64,000 nucleotides of DNA from Microbacterium sp. XT11 (GTDB lineage: Bacteria; Actinomycetota; Actinomycetes; Actinomycetales; Microbacteriaceae), in NCBI RefSeq assembly GCF_001513675.1, contig NZ_CP013859.1, positions 3,163,081 to 3,227,080 of the forward strand, written 5' to 3'. How positions within the stretch are numbered: the stretch's first letter is position 1; each line of letters opens with the position of its first letter. Positions 43,050 through 49,383 of the stretch are shown one piece after another. The translations under genes were made by a program, and so were the position numbers. The notes under the pieces are model-generated. The model saw only the letters and a program-made list of their open reading frames with translations. It did not search any database and was not told the DNA's origin.

Positions 43050-43877
43050 GTGACAACGCCCAAGGTCAACACCATCAAGCGGATGGGCTCCCGCTTCTAC
43101 GTCGAGCCCACGACCGGGGCCAAGTACCCCGGCGTCACCTCCATCCTCAAGAACCTCGACAAGAGCTTCCTCCAGCACTGGGCGGCCAAGCTCGTCGCCG
43201 AGGAAGCCGTCAACAACCTCGACGTCATCGAGGGCCTGGCCCGGCGCTCCCCCGACGCCGCAATCGACATGCTCAAGCGGGCCCCCTACCGCAACACCAA
43301 GGAGGCCGCCGACATCGGCACCGCGGCGCACGACCTGTTCGAGCGCATGGCGGGCGGCGAGAACATCAACCCGCGCTTCCTGCACGAAGACCTCCAGCCC
43401 TACGCCCGGCACTTCGCCGACTTCCTGGACGTCTGCCAGCCGGAGTATCTCCACATGGAGGAGACCGTCTGGGACGACGAGCACCAATACGCGGGCTCAT
43501 TCGACGCGGTCGCCAAGATCGACGGCGAGGTCATCTACCTCGACAACAAGACGACCCGCTCCGGCGTCCACGAGGAGGTCGGCCTCCAGCTTGCGGCGTA
43601 CCGCTATGCCAAGCACATCCTCCGCCCGGACGGCACCCGCGTCCCGAACGTCAAGAGCTCGGGCGCGGCCGTCCTGCATATCCGTCCCGAGGGCTGGCAC
43701 CTCACGCCCGTCCGCGCCGACGAGACCATGTTCGAGCTCTTCTGCCACCTCCGCGAGGTCTTCGAGTGGGACGAGCTCAAGAAGACCGTCGTGGCCGTGC
43801 CGGTCGCCTCCGGCCCCGGTCGCGGCGTCAACGCTCCGCCCACCGCCCGACGTCGCGCTCCCCGCGCCAAGGTCTGA
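43050..43877 (+). CDS. Cas4/RecB-like PD-(D/E)XK exonuclease
   Basis: 275 aa from a GTG at 43050. Catalytic pattern GSFDAVAK, YLDNKTT and GLQLAAYRYA (motifs II, III and QxxxY). Phage enzymes of this group process DNA ends for recombination. A two-codon ORF (ATG GCG TGA) placed at the ribosome site overlaps the GTG. Confidence 0.85.
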   Translation: MTTPKVNTIKRMGSRFYVEPTTGAKYPGVTSILKNLDKSFLQHWAAKLVAEEAVNNLDVIEGLARRSPDAAIDMLKRAPYRNTKEAADIGTAAHDLFERMAGGENINPRFLHEDLQPYARHFADFLDVCQPEYLHMEETVWDDEHQYAGSFDAVAKIDGEVIYLDNKTTRSGVHEEVGLQLAAYRYAKHILRPDGTRVPNVKSSGAAVLHIRPEGWHLTPVRADETMFELFCHLREVFEWDELKKTVVAVPVASGPGRGVNAPPTARRRAPRAKV

Positions 43878-43886
43878 GAGAACACC

Positions 43887-44285
43887 ATGACCATCGCCAT
43901 CACCGCCGATGGGGAGGCCACCCGGCTCCCCATCACGCTCTACGTGTCCGGCCCCATGAGCGGCCGACCGCACTTCAACTACCCGATGTTCAAGGACGCC
44001 ACCGAGGCTCTCCGAGCCGAGGGCTATGCCGTCATCAGCCCGCACGAGCTCGACGGCGAGGCGGGCGTCGACCTGGACAACTTCACCGAGGCCGACCGGC
44101 GAGCCGCGCTCGCTCGCGACGTCGCCGCCGTGACGAAGGCCGACGGCGTCGCCCTCCTCCCCGGCTGGCACGAGTCCTCCGGCGCACGAGCCGAGGCCGC
44201 CCTAGCCAACGCCATCCCGATCCCCGCCCGCCCCGTCGGCGAGTGGATCGACGAGGCCCGAGCCGCGAGGGAGGCCGCCGCGTGA
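43887..44285 (+). CDS. DUF4406 protein (nucleoside deoxyribosyltransferase-like)
   Basis: 132 aa. LYVSGPMSGRPHFNYPMFKD, NPxE-like SPHELDGEAGV, ALARDVAAVTKADGVALLPG and GWHESSGARAEAALA match DUF4406, related to nucleoside 2-deoxyribosyltransferases. Likely nucleotide metabolism; the exact reaction is unknown. Confidence 0.82.
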   Translation: MTIAITADGEATRLPITLYVSGPMSGRPHFNYPMFKDATEALRAEGYAVISPHELDGEAGVDLDNFTEADRRAALARDVAAVTKADGVALLPGWHESSGARAEAALANAIPIPARPVGEWIDEARAAREAAA

Positions 44286-44560
44286 GCATCCTCAACGTCG
44301 CCCTCTCGGGCAAGCCCTATCTCCTCGTCTCGCTCGACGACGCCGCCAAGTCGGTCGACTTCGAGCTCCGAGCCAACCCCGACGAGGCGCGCGAGCTCCT
44401 CGCGAAGACCGCTCAGGGCGTCCGCATCGCCCGGCGAGAGCTCCGCAAGGTCCGCCGCGAGCGTCGCCGTCTGGCGCGGCTCCTCAAGGACGACATCGCC
44501 CGAGTCGAGGAGTACGCCGACGCGGAGGAGGTAGCGAGCGAGGAGGTACCGAGCAAGTGA
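44282..44560 (+). CDS. Small basic coiled-coil protein
   Basis: 92 aa, GTG overlapping the previous stop. The middle is a very basic helix (RIARRELRKVRRERRRLARL) and the tail acidic. Possibly nucleic acid binding; no family recognised. Confidence 0.65.
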   Translation: MSILNVALSGKPYLLVSLDDAAKSVDFELRANPDEARELLAKTAQGVRIARRELRKVRRERRRLARLLKDDIARVEEYADAEEVASEEVPSK

Positions 44561-44934
44561 CCCTGCCCATCAACGGCACCCGCGATGACCTCATCTGGCT
44601 CGCGGGACTCACCGAGGGCGAGGCTACCTTCGACGCCCACCGCGGCCGGTATCCCCGCATCCGCGTCCAGATGACCGACCGCGACACCGTCGAGCGAGTG
44701 GCGCACCTCCTCGGCACGTCCGTCCGCCTGTCGCTCCGGCAGGCCCCGTCGTCGCCGACCTGGAACGCCGAGCTCTCCGGCGACCGCGCGGCCGACATCA
44801 TGGCCGCCCTCCTCCCCTTCATGGGCTCCCGCCGATCCCAGCGGATCGCGGAGATTCTCGCGGCCCCGGCCTACCACAAGGGCCACGACCGCAAGACGCT
44901 CCCCGGCCCGCCCATCACCTCCATCGCCGCCTAG
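44557..44934 (+). CDS. LAGLIDADG-like endonuclease/fold protein
   Basis: 125 aa, GTG start. WLAGLTEGEATFDAHRGRYP is a LAGLIDADG-type motif (acidic Glu in place of Asp), followed by VQMTDRDTVERVAHLLG and ending with GSRRSQRIAEIL. A single-motif protein would act as a homodimer; homing or a structural role are both possible. Confidence 0.78.
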   Translation: MTLPINGTRDDLIWLAGLTEGEATFDAHRGRYPRIRVQMTDRDTVERVAHLLGTSVRLSLRQAPSSPTWNAELSGDRAADIMAALLPFMGSRRSQRIAEILAAPAYHKGHDRKTLPGPPITSIAA

Positions 44935-44947
44935 CGGCCCTCAGATT

Positions 44948-44991
44948 AGGCCCCTGGCCCCGTCACGATCCGACGGCGGCCAGGGGCCTTT
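44948..44991 (+). terminator. Intrinsic terminator
   Basis: AGGCCCCTGGCC/GGCCAGGGGCCT, then TTTCGATTTTT. Confidence 0.85.
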
Positions 44992-45000
44992 CGATTTTTC

Positions 45001-45066
45001 TGGGCACTCGCGAGCACCCGGGCGCTCTCCTCTTCGTCCGAACCCCACCGAAGGGAGAAAGCCCCC
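45001..45066 (+). promoter_or_regulatory. Operon-leader element, copy 6
   Basis: TGGGCA, 14 nt, GGCGCTCTCCTCTTCGTCC. CTTCG (45032-45036) pairs with CGAAG (45049-45053) and upstream CTCC with GGAG of the ribosome site. Directly follows a terminator. Confidence 0.72.
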
Positions 45067-45354
45067 ATGGCGAACACCAACTACCCCATCGACACCCCGC
45101 GCGAGCCGGGCCTCTACGAGTCCAGCGTCCTCCGCGACCGCGTCACGATCCGCGTGAGCGCGCCGGACGTCGCCGACGCCATCGTCGAGCGCGGCGACAC
45201 CGTCTACGAGCACGCGATCCTCGACCTCCAGCACTACGCGAAGCAGTACGGCCCGTTCCGGCGTATCGGCAAGGAGACCGAGCCCGAGCCCGATCCGGAG
45301 CCGACACCCTCCGCCAAGAAGGCCGAGACCAAGAAGGCGAAGGCCGCCGCGTGA
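45067..45354 (+). CDS. Hypothetical phage protein
   Basis: 95 aa with a charged Glu/Pro/Lys tail (EPEPDPEPTPSAKKAETKKA). First of a run of seven overlapping small genes. Function unknown. Confidence 0.65.
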   Translation: MANTNYPIDTPREPGLYESSVLRDRVTIRVSAPDVADAIVERGDTVYEHAILDLQHYAKQYGPFRRIGKETEPEPDPEPTPSAKKAETKKAKAAA

Positions 45355-45560
45355 GCGCCCGCCTCGTCACCGCCACGCACCGCCGCTCGGGAATCTCCTA
45401 CGCGGCCGTCCAGGACACCGAGACCGGCGCGGCGTACCCCTTCCCCGAGTTCATCGCGCCCCTCGCCGTCGCCGCGTTCAACCTCGGCGTCGATGACCTC
45501 TCGCGCTACCGCCCCCTCCCCAACCCCGAGGCCTACGACATCAAGGAGGTCACCCGATGA
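45351..45560 (+). CDS. Hypothetical phage protein
   Basis: 69 aa, GTG overlapping the previous stop. A short beta then helix arrangement (VTATHRRSGISYAAVQDTET). No family recognised. Confidence 0.62.
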   Translation: MSARLVTATHRRSGISYAAVQDTETGAAYPFPEFIAPLAVAAFNLGVDDLSRYRPLPNPEAYDIKEVTR

Positions 45561-45781
45561 TCGAGACGACCGAGACCCAGCCCGACGACCTCGCCGACGG
45601 CGTCTACCGCGACACCGACGGCGACCTCTGGCTCGTCCGCGAGGGCGTCGCCTTCGTCATGACCGACGTCATCGGCTTCCAGCACGACCTCGGCGACCTC
45701 GTCCCCAGTGACCTCGGCTCCGGCATCGACGCCGACATCGCGCACTCCGCCTACGTCCTCCGGATGCTCTACGCCCTCTGA
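45557..45781 (+). CDS. Hypothetical acidic phage protein
   Basis: 74 aa, ATGA overlap. Acidic (DDLADGVYRDTDGDLWLVRE); small acidic proteins of this type may mimic DNA or bind host proteins, but nothing specific is seen. Confidence 0.62.
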   Translation: MIETTETQPDDLADGVYRDTDGDLWLVREGVAFVMTDVIGFQHDLGDLVPSDLGSGIDADIAHSAYVLRMLYAL

Positions 45782-45791
45782 AAGGAGCCCC

Positions 45792-46031
45792 ATGACAGCG
45801 CCCAACCCTTACCAGCTTCGCATCCTGGCGGCGCTCAACACCCTCGGCAAGCACGTCTACGCCGGGAAGGAAACGCCCCAGGAGCGCGCGGCCCGTCGTC
45901 GAGAGGAGCTCGTCAAGCGAGCACTCCGCATCCGCCCGGCGAACCGAGCCGCCCGCCGATTCGTCGCCCGGTACGACCGATCCCTCGCCCGCGCTGAGCG
46001 CCGGGCCGCACGAAAGGAGCCCACCGCGTGA
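45792..46031 (+). CDS. Small basic phage protein
   Basis: 79 aa with a GAAAGGAGC ribosome site. Very Arg-rich C-terminal half (RAARRREELVKRALRIRPAN). Likely nucleic acid binding. No family recognised. Confidence 0.62.
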   Translation: MTAPNPYQLRILAALNTLGKHVYAGKETPQERAARRREELVKRALRIRPANRAARRFVARYDRSLARAERRAARKEPTA

Positions 46032-46300
46032 GCGCATCCAAATCCCTCGGCCCCGTCCACCTCTACCCCGAGCGTCCCAAGGTCTTCCGCAAGGGCGACA
46101 ACGTCGCGCACGCCGACAACCCCGACCGCTGGGGCCGCGTCTCCGACGTCGTCCCCCATCGCGTCGGCGAGCCTGAGCGCTACGCCGTCGCCTGGGAGGA
46201 CGGCGGCGCGAGCGTTCACTTCCGCGCCGAGCTCCTCTCGCGCTTCACGACCACGACCCCCAAGCCGCGCGAGCGGCGCAACCGAAAGGCCCGAGCATGA
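46028..46300 (+). CDS. Hypothetical phage protein
   Basis: 90 aa, GTG overlap. FRKGDNVAHADNPDRWGRVS and YAVAWEDGGASVHFRAELLS look like a small SH3-like beta barrel (DUF-type hypothetical). Function unknown. Confidence 0.62.
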   Translation: MSASKSLGPVHLYPERPKVFRKGDNVAHADNPDRWGRVSDVVPHRVGEPERYAVAWEDGGASVHFRAELLSRFTTTTPKPRERRNRKARA

Positions 46301-46716
46301 CCAAGCCCCGCCGCATCGCCGCCCTCGTCGCCATCGGCGCGGCCCTCGGCATCGCCAGCGTCGCCCTCGTCGGATGCACGAGCGACGCCGACAAGGCCGA
46401 CCAGAACATCAAGACCGCCGCCGAGGCCTTCGAGGTTCAGCGAACCATCATCGGCATCAACGGCATCACCGGCCAGACCACCTTCGTCGCCGAGGGCCGA
46501 TGCTCCTTCGAGTACCCGAAGGCCCGCCGCGTCGACGTGACCTGCAAGTACGGCCCCGACGAGTACCGCAAGCACGTCTTCATCATGGGCGACCAGGACT
46601 CCGTCACGGTCACCCAGGAGAAGGCTATCGACGTGAGCGAGTACCACACCCGCATCATCCTCAAGCCGCAGAACCTCCTCCCGGAGTTCGACATCGAGGT
46701 CGGGGAGGACGAGTGA
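46297..46716 (+). CDS. Phage lipoprotein (beta-sandwich type)
   Basis: 139 aa, ATGA overlap. Basic N-terminus, hydrophobic core and lipobox ALVGC, so it is exported and lipid-anchored at Cys27. The mature domain is beta-rich with a second cysteine pair. Lipoproteins encoded by prophages often block superinfection; that role is inferred only. Confidence 0.75.
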   Translation: MTKPRRIAALVAIGAALGIASVALVGCTSDADKADQNIKTAAEAFEVQRTIIGINGITGQTTFVAEGRCSFEYPKARRVDVTCKYGPDEYRKHVFIMGDQDSVTVTQEKAIDVSEYHTRIILKPQNLLPEFDIEVGEDE

Positions 46717-46805
46717 CCGCCGCAGACGTCCTCCTCCTCGTCCTGGCGTTCCCTGTCGGATGGCTCATCGGAACCGTCATCGCACGCCTCACCCTCGGCG
46801 ACTAG
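46713..46805 (+). CDS. Single-helix membrane peptide
   Basis: 30 aa, GTG overlapping the lipoprotein stop. Nearly all of it is one membrane helix (VLLLVLAFPVGWLIGTVIAR). Supported only by overlap and composition. Confidence 0.45.
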   Translation: MTAADVLLLVLAFPVGWLIGTVIARLTLGD

Positions 46806-46810
46806 TCGCC

Positions 46811-46891
46811 ATGGAGCTCGACGACCTTCGCGACGCCTACGAGCCGAGCGACCCGAAGCTCCGCTCGCTCCTCGACGACCTCGACCCGTAG
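46811..46891 (+). CDS. Doubtful 26-aa acidic peptide
   Basis: Reads DDLRDAYEPSDPKLRSLLDD, protein-like, but no ribosome site. Kept because it fills the space before the terminator. Confidence 0.3.
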   Translation: MELDDLRDAYEPSDPKLRSLLDDLDP

Positions 46892-46906
46892 GCCGTCACC
46901 CTCTCG

Positions 46907-46935
46907 AAGGCCCCTGCCCACAAGGCGGGGGCCTT
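46907..46935 (+). terminator. Intrinsic terminator
   Basis: AAGGCCCC-TGCC/GGC-GGGGCCTT type stem followed by TT. Confidence 0.75.
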
Positions 46936-46961
46936 CTTGCGTTCCCGGCGCGGATTTGGTA

Positions 46962-47049
46962 TGGGCACCCGCCCTGCCCCAGGCGCTCTCCTCTTCGTCC
47001 CAACCGACGGGCCGCAAGGCCCCAGACAAGACAGAGAGAAGACCACTAC
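46962..47049 (+). promoter_or_regulatory. Operon-leader element, copy 7
   Basis: TGGGCA, 14 nt, GGCGCTCTCCTCTTCGTCC with the usual 28-nt phase to CGTC. Here the leader is longer and the ribosome site (GAGAGAAG) is not enclosed in the hairpin; only CGTC/GACG can pair. Confidence 0.7.
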
Positions 47050-47751
47050 ATGGCAGGACTCAAGATTTTCGGCTCCGACCCGGAGAACCAGCCGAAGCCG
47101 CGCCAGCGCTTCGCGGACGACGTCGTCGGCCGGTTCCGCGCCGGTCACACCATCGACGACCGCCCGGCATCGCTGGACGAGTGGCGCATCACGACCGGCG
47201 ACCCCGACGTCGCCGCCCGCGTCTACGAGCTCTTCGGCGGCGAGGAGCCGCAGGAGGGGGCCGCCAAGGGCGAGGACAACATCGAGGTCTTCACGGCCGC
47301 CGACTCCGTCGCCATCATCATCGAGAGCGCGAAGTCGCTTCGCCAGCGCATGGTCCTCTGGGGCCGCTCCGGCAAGCCGATCTACGTGAGCGATGGCGAG
47401 TTCATCCTCGACGAGAACGGCCACCCGACCGAGGAGCGCGACCCCGACGCCGACCTGACCTTCCAGGAGCGGAAGGAGAAGAAGGACATCGGCGCGGTCC
47501 CGGACATCGACCTGTTCTTCCGCCTCGCCGACGACCCCGACCTCGGCATCTTCCTCTTCAAGACGGGCTCCTGGGGCCTGGCCTACGAGCTCGCCCGGGA
47601 CGACGTCCAGGGAGCGCTGGAGCAGGCGGAGGGCCCCGTCAAGGCCGTCCTCGCGCTGGAGCCCGTGAGCTTCAAGGCCAAGAGTGGCCCGCGCAAGGGC
47701 CAGACGGTCAGCTACACGAAGAGCTCCCTCACCCTCAAGGGGGCCGCGTGA
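47050..47751 (+). CDS. Candidate recombination directionality factor (PhiC31 gp3-like)
   Basis: 233 aa. The architecture and motifs (RFADDVVGRFRAGHTIDDRP, WRITTGDPDVAARVYELFGG, MVLWGRSGKPIYVSDGEFIL, FFRLADDPDLGIFLFKTGSW) resemble the gp3-type proteins that bind a large serine integrase and switch it from integration to excision. Only a serine integrase is present and no Xis is seen, which supports this. The family also carries looser annotations, so I mark it as candidate. Confidence 0.72.
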   Translation: MAGLKIFGSDPENQPKPRQRFADDVVGRFRAGHTIDDRPASLDEWRITTGDPDVAARVYELFGGEEPQEGAAKGEDNIEVFTAADSVAIIIESAKSLRQRMVLWGRSGKPIYVSDGEFILDENGHPTEERDPDADLTFQERKEKKDIGAVPDIDLFFRLADDPDLGIFLFKTGSWGLAYELARDDVQGALEQAEGPVKAVLALEPVSFKAKSGPRKGQTVSYTKSSLTLKGAA

Positions 47752-47978
47752 CCGTCGGCACCTACCGGCGCACCGCCCCGCCCAAGGGGCTCGGCGTGGT
47801 CCTCGCGGCCCTCACGGTCCTCGTGTTCCTCCTGAGCCTCTTCATCGGCTTCGGTGTGCCGCTCCTCCTCGGGCTTCTCATCTTCCCGGCGCTGGGCCTC
47901 ACCGGCCCGCTCCTGGCGCTCGCATGGGTAGCCATCTTCCTCGTTTGGTGGGCATTCCTGGCGTTCGTCCGGAAGTAA
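47748..47978 (+). CDS. Small membrane protein
   Basis: 76 aa, GTG overlapping the previous stop. Two to three hydrophobic segments (LGVVLAALTVLVFLLSLFIG, ALAWVAIFLVWWAFLAFV). Function unknown. Confidence 0.6.
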   Translation: MTVGTYRRTAPPKGLGVVLAALTVLVFLLSLFIGFGVPLLLGLLIFPALGLTGPLLALAWVAIFLVWWAFLAFVRK

Positions 47979-47985
47979 CCACCTG

Positions 47986-48018
47986 GCCCCCGCTCGGCTC
48001 ACCCCGGGCGGGGGCTTC
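47986..48018 (+). terminator. Intrinsic terminator
   Basis: GCCCCCGC/GCGGGGGC stem followed by TTCC. Confidence 0.7.
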
Positions 48019-48040
48019 CCCGTCTCCCCGAAAGGTCAAC

Positions 48041-48301
48041 ATGGCAACGCTCATCGTCCACACCAAGAGCCTCTCCCACTGTCCCCAGTGCGACATGACC
48101 GTCCGCATCGCTCTCCGCGAGGGCCTCGTCGTCGACGCGCGCCCCGGCATCGACACCCCTGAGCGATCCGAGGAGCTCGCGAAGTTCAAGGAGCACGGCC
48201 TCGCCGCCGCGCCCATCGTCGAAGCTCTCGACAACCACGGCTCCGTCGTCGAGCGCTGGGCAGGCTTCCGCCCCGACAAGATCAAGGAGTACGCGCGATG
48301 A
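48041..48301 (+). CDS. NrdH-like redoxin
   Basis: 86 aa. The CPQC active site is at the end of the first strand (HTKSLSHCPQCDMTVRIALR), and AAAPIVEAL is typical of NrdH/glutaredoxin-like proteins. Reduces ribonucleotide reductase or other disulphides in the cytoplasm, probably for phage dNTP supply. Confidence 0.85.
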   Translation: MATLIVHTKSLSHCPQCDMTVRIALREGLVVDARPGIDTPERSEELAKFKEHGLAAAPIVEALDNHGSVVERWAGFRPDKIKEYAR

Positions 48302-48486
48302 GCGCCCCCGTCGTCCGCGTCACTCTCGACGTCCCCGCCGTGCAGGCGCTCGGCCACGGCATCGCTCACTTCCTCGACGGCACCTCTCTACACTCCGACG
48401 GCACCATCCGCCGCAACCCCGAGATCGCCTGGGGAGTCGGGCATCCGGTCGGCTCCTGGGAGTACATCGAGGGCGACCATGGCTAA
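48298..48486 (+). CDS. Small hypothetical phage protein
   Basis: 62 aa, ATGA overlap with the redoxin. VVRVTLDVPAVQALGHGIAH; no family recognised. Confidence 0.6.
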   Translation: MSAPVVRVTLDVPAVQALGHGIAHFLDGTSLHSDGTIRRNPEIAWGVGHPVGSWEYIEGDHG

Positions 48487-48844
48487 CGCCGCGAAGCGCA
48501 AGGGCACCTCTTACGAGTCGGCCGTCGTCAAGCTCCTCCAGGATCACGGCATCCCGGCCCGCCGCGTCGCCCAGACGGGCGCGCTCGACGTCGGCGATAT
48601 CCACGGCATCGACCCCTTCGTCGGCCAGTGCAAGGCGTACCGCGACCTCACCGCCGCCCTCCGCGACGGCGTCGCCGGGGCGAACGTCCAGGCCACGCGC
48701 GCGGGTCAGCCCTACGGCGTCGCCTTCGTCAAGCGACCCGGTAAGCCCATCGTCGACGGCTACGCGGTCATGGACGTCGCCACGTTCGCCCGGCTCCTCC
48801 GCGAGCTAAGGGACCGACCCGCGCGGGGCCTCCCGACCCCATGA
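48479..48844 (+). CDS. Hjc-like Holliday junction resolvase/nuclease
   Basis: 121 aa, overlapping the previous gene by 8 nt. KRKGTSYESAVVKLLQDHGI supplies the N-terminal Glu and DVGDIHGI ... GQCKAYRDL the PD-(D/E)XK core. Resolves branched DNA before packaging or after recombination. Confidence 0.78.
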   Translation: MANAAKRKGTSYESAVVKLLQDHGIPARRVAQTGALDVGDIHGIDPFVGQCKAYRDLTAALRDGVAGANVQATRAGQPYGVAFVKRPGKPIVDGYAVMDVATFARLLRELRDRPARGLPTP

Positions 48845-48987
48845 AGATCACCCTCTCGCTCTCGCTCACGATCAAGCGCGACCGCCCCGAGCCCGCCCCG
48901 CCCGAGTACCTCGACCTCTCCGGCGCGACCGTCGAGCGGGCGGACCCGCCGCGAGTCGGCTTCGCCCCCGAGCCATACGACGAGTAG
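48841..48987 (+). CDS. Small acidic phage protein
   Basis: 48 aa, ATGA overlap with the resolvase gene. KITLSLSLTIKRDRPEPAPP then an acidic end. Function unknown. Confidence 0.55.
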   Translation: MKITLSLSLTIKRDRPEPAPPEYLDLSGATVERADPPRVGFAPEPYDE

Positions 48988-49009
48988 GCCGCCCCGAAAG
49001 GAAATCACC

Positions 49010-49264
49010 ATGAAGCTCTACGTCTTCGAGTACGTCGCCCCCGTCACGAGGAACTATCACGACGGCGGCGGTCTCGTCATCATCACCGACCGCGACCCGC
49101 TGGAGGCGTGGCGCGGCTCGGAGCTCTACGTCGACCCGCGCAAGCACTACGGCAAGGCCGACTGGGCCGAGGCCGATATCGACCTCTCTTCCCCGGATGC
49201 CGTCTACGACGTCGACGCGGACGAGGAGCGAGTCTTCGTCTTCCCCGACTCCGGTTGTTGCTAG
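49010..49264 (+). CDS. Hypothetical acidic phage protein
   Basis: 84 aa, GAAAGGAAA ribosome site. Starts KLYVFEYVAPVTRNYHDGGG and ends with a double cysteine (DSGCC). No family recognised. Confidence 0.65.
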   Translation: MKLYVFEYVAPVTRNYHDGGGLVIITDRDPLEAWRGSELYVDPRKHYGKADWAEADIDLSSPDAVYDVDADEERVFVFPDSGCC

Positions 49265-49282
49265 ACCGCCCTCCCCTGCCCT

Positions 49283-49311
49283 GAGCCCCTCAGCCCCGAG
49301 CCGAGGGGCTC
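49283..49311 (+). terminator. Intrinsic terminator
   Basis: GAGCCCCTC/GAGGGGCTC stem. Confidence 0.7.
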
Positions 49312-49321
49312 TCGGCGTCTC

Positions 49322-49383
49322 TGGGCACGGCTGAGCGCCTGGGCGCTCTCCTCTTCGTCCACCTATCGACCGAAAGGGGCTCA
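49322..49383 (+). promoter_or_regulatory. Operon-leader element, copy 8
   Basis: TGGGCA, 14 nt, GGCGCTCTCCTCTTCGTCC. First hairpin GAGCGCC-TG-GGCGCTC is perfect; second pairing TTCG/CGAA ends at the AAAGGGG ribosome site. Confidence 0.75.
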
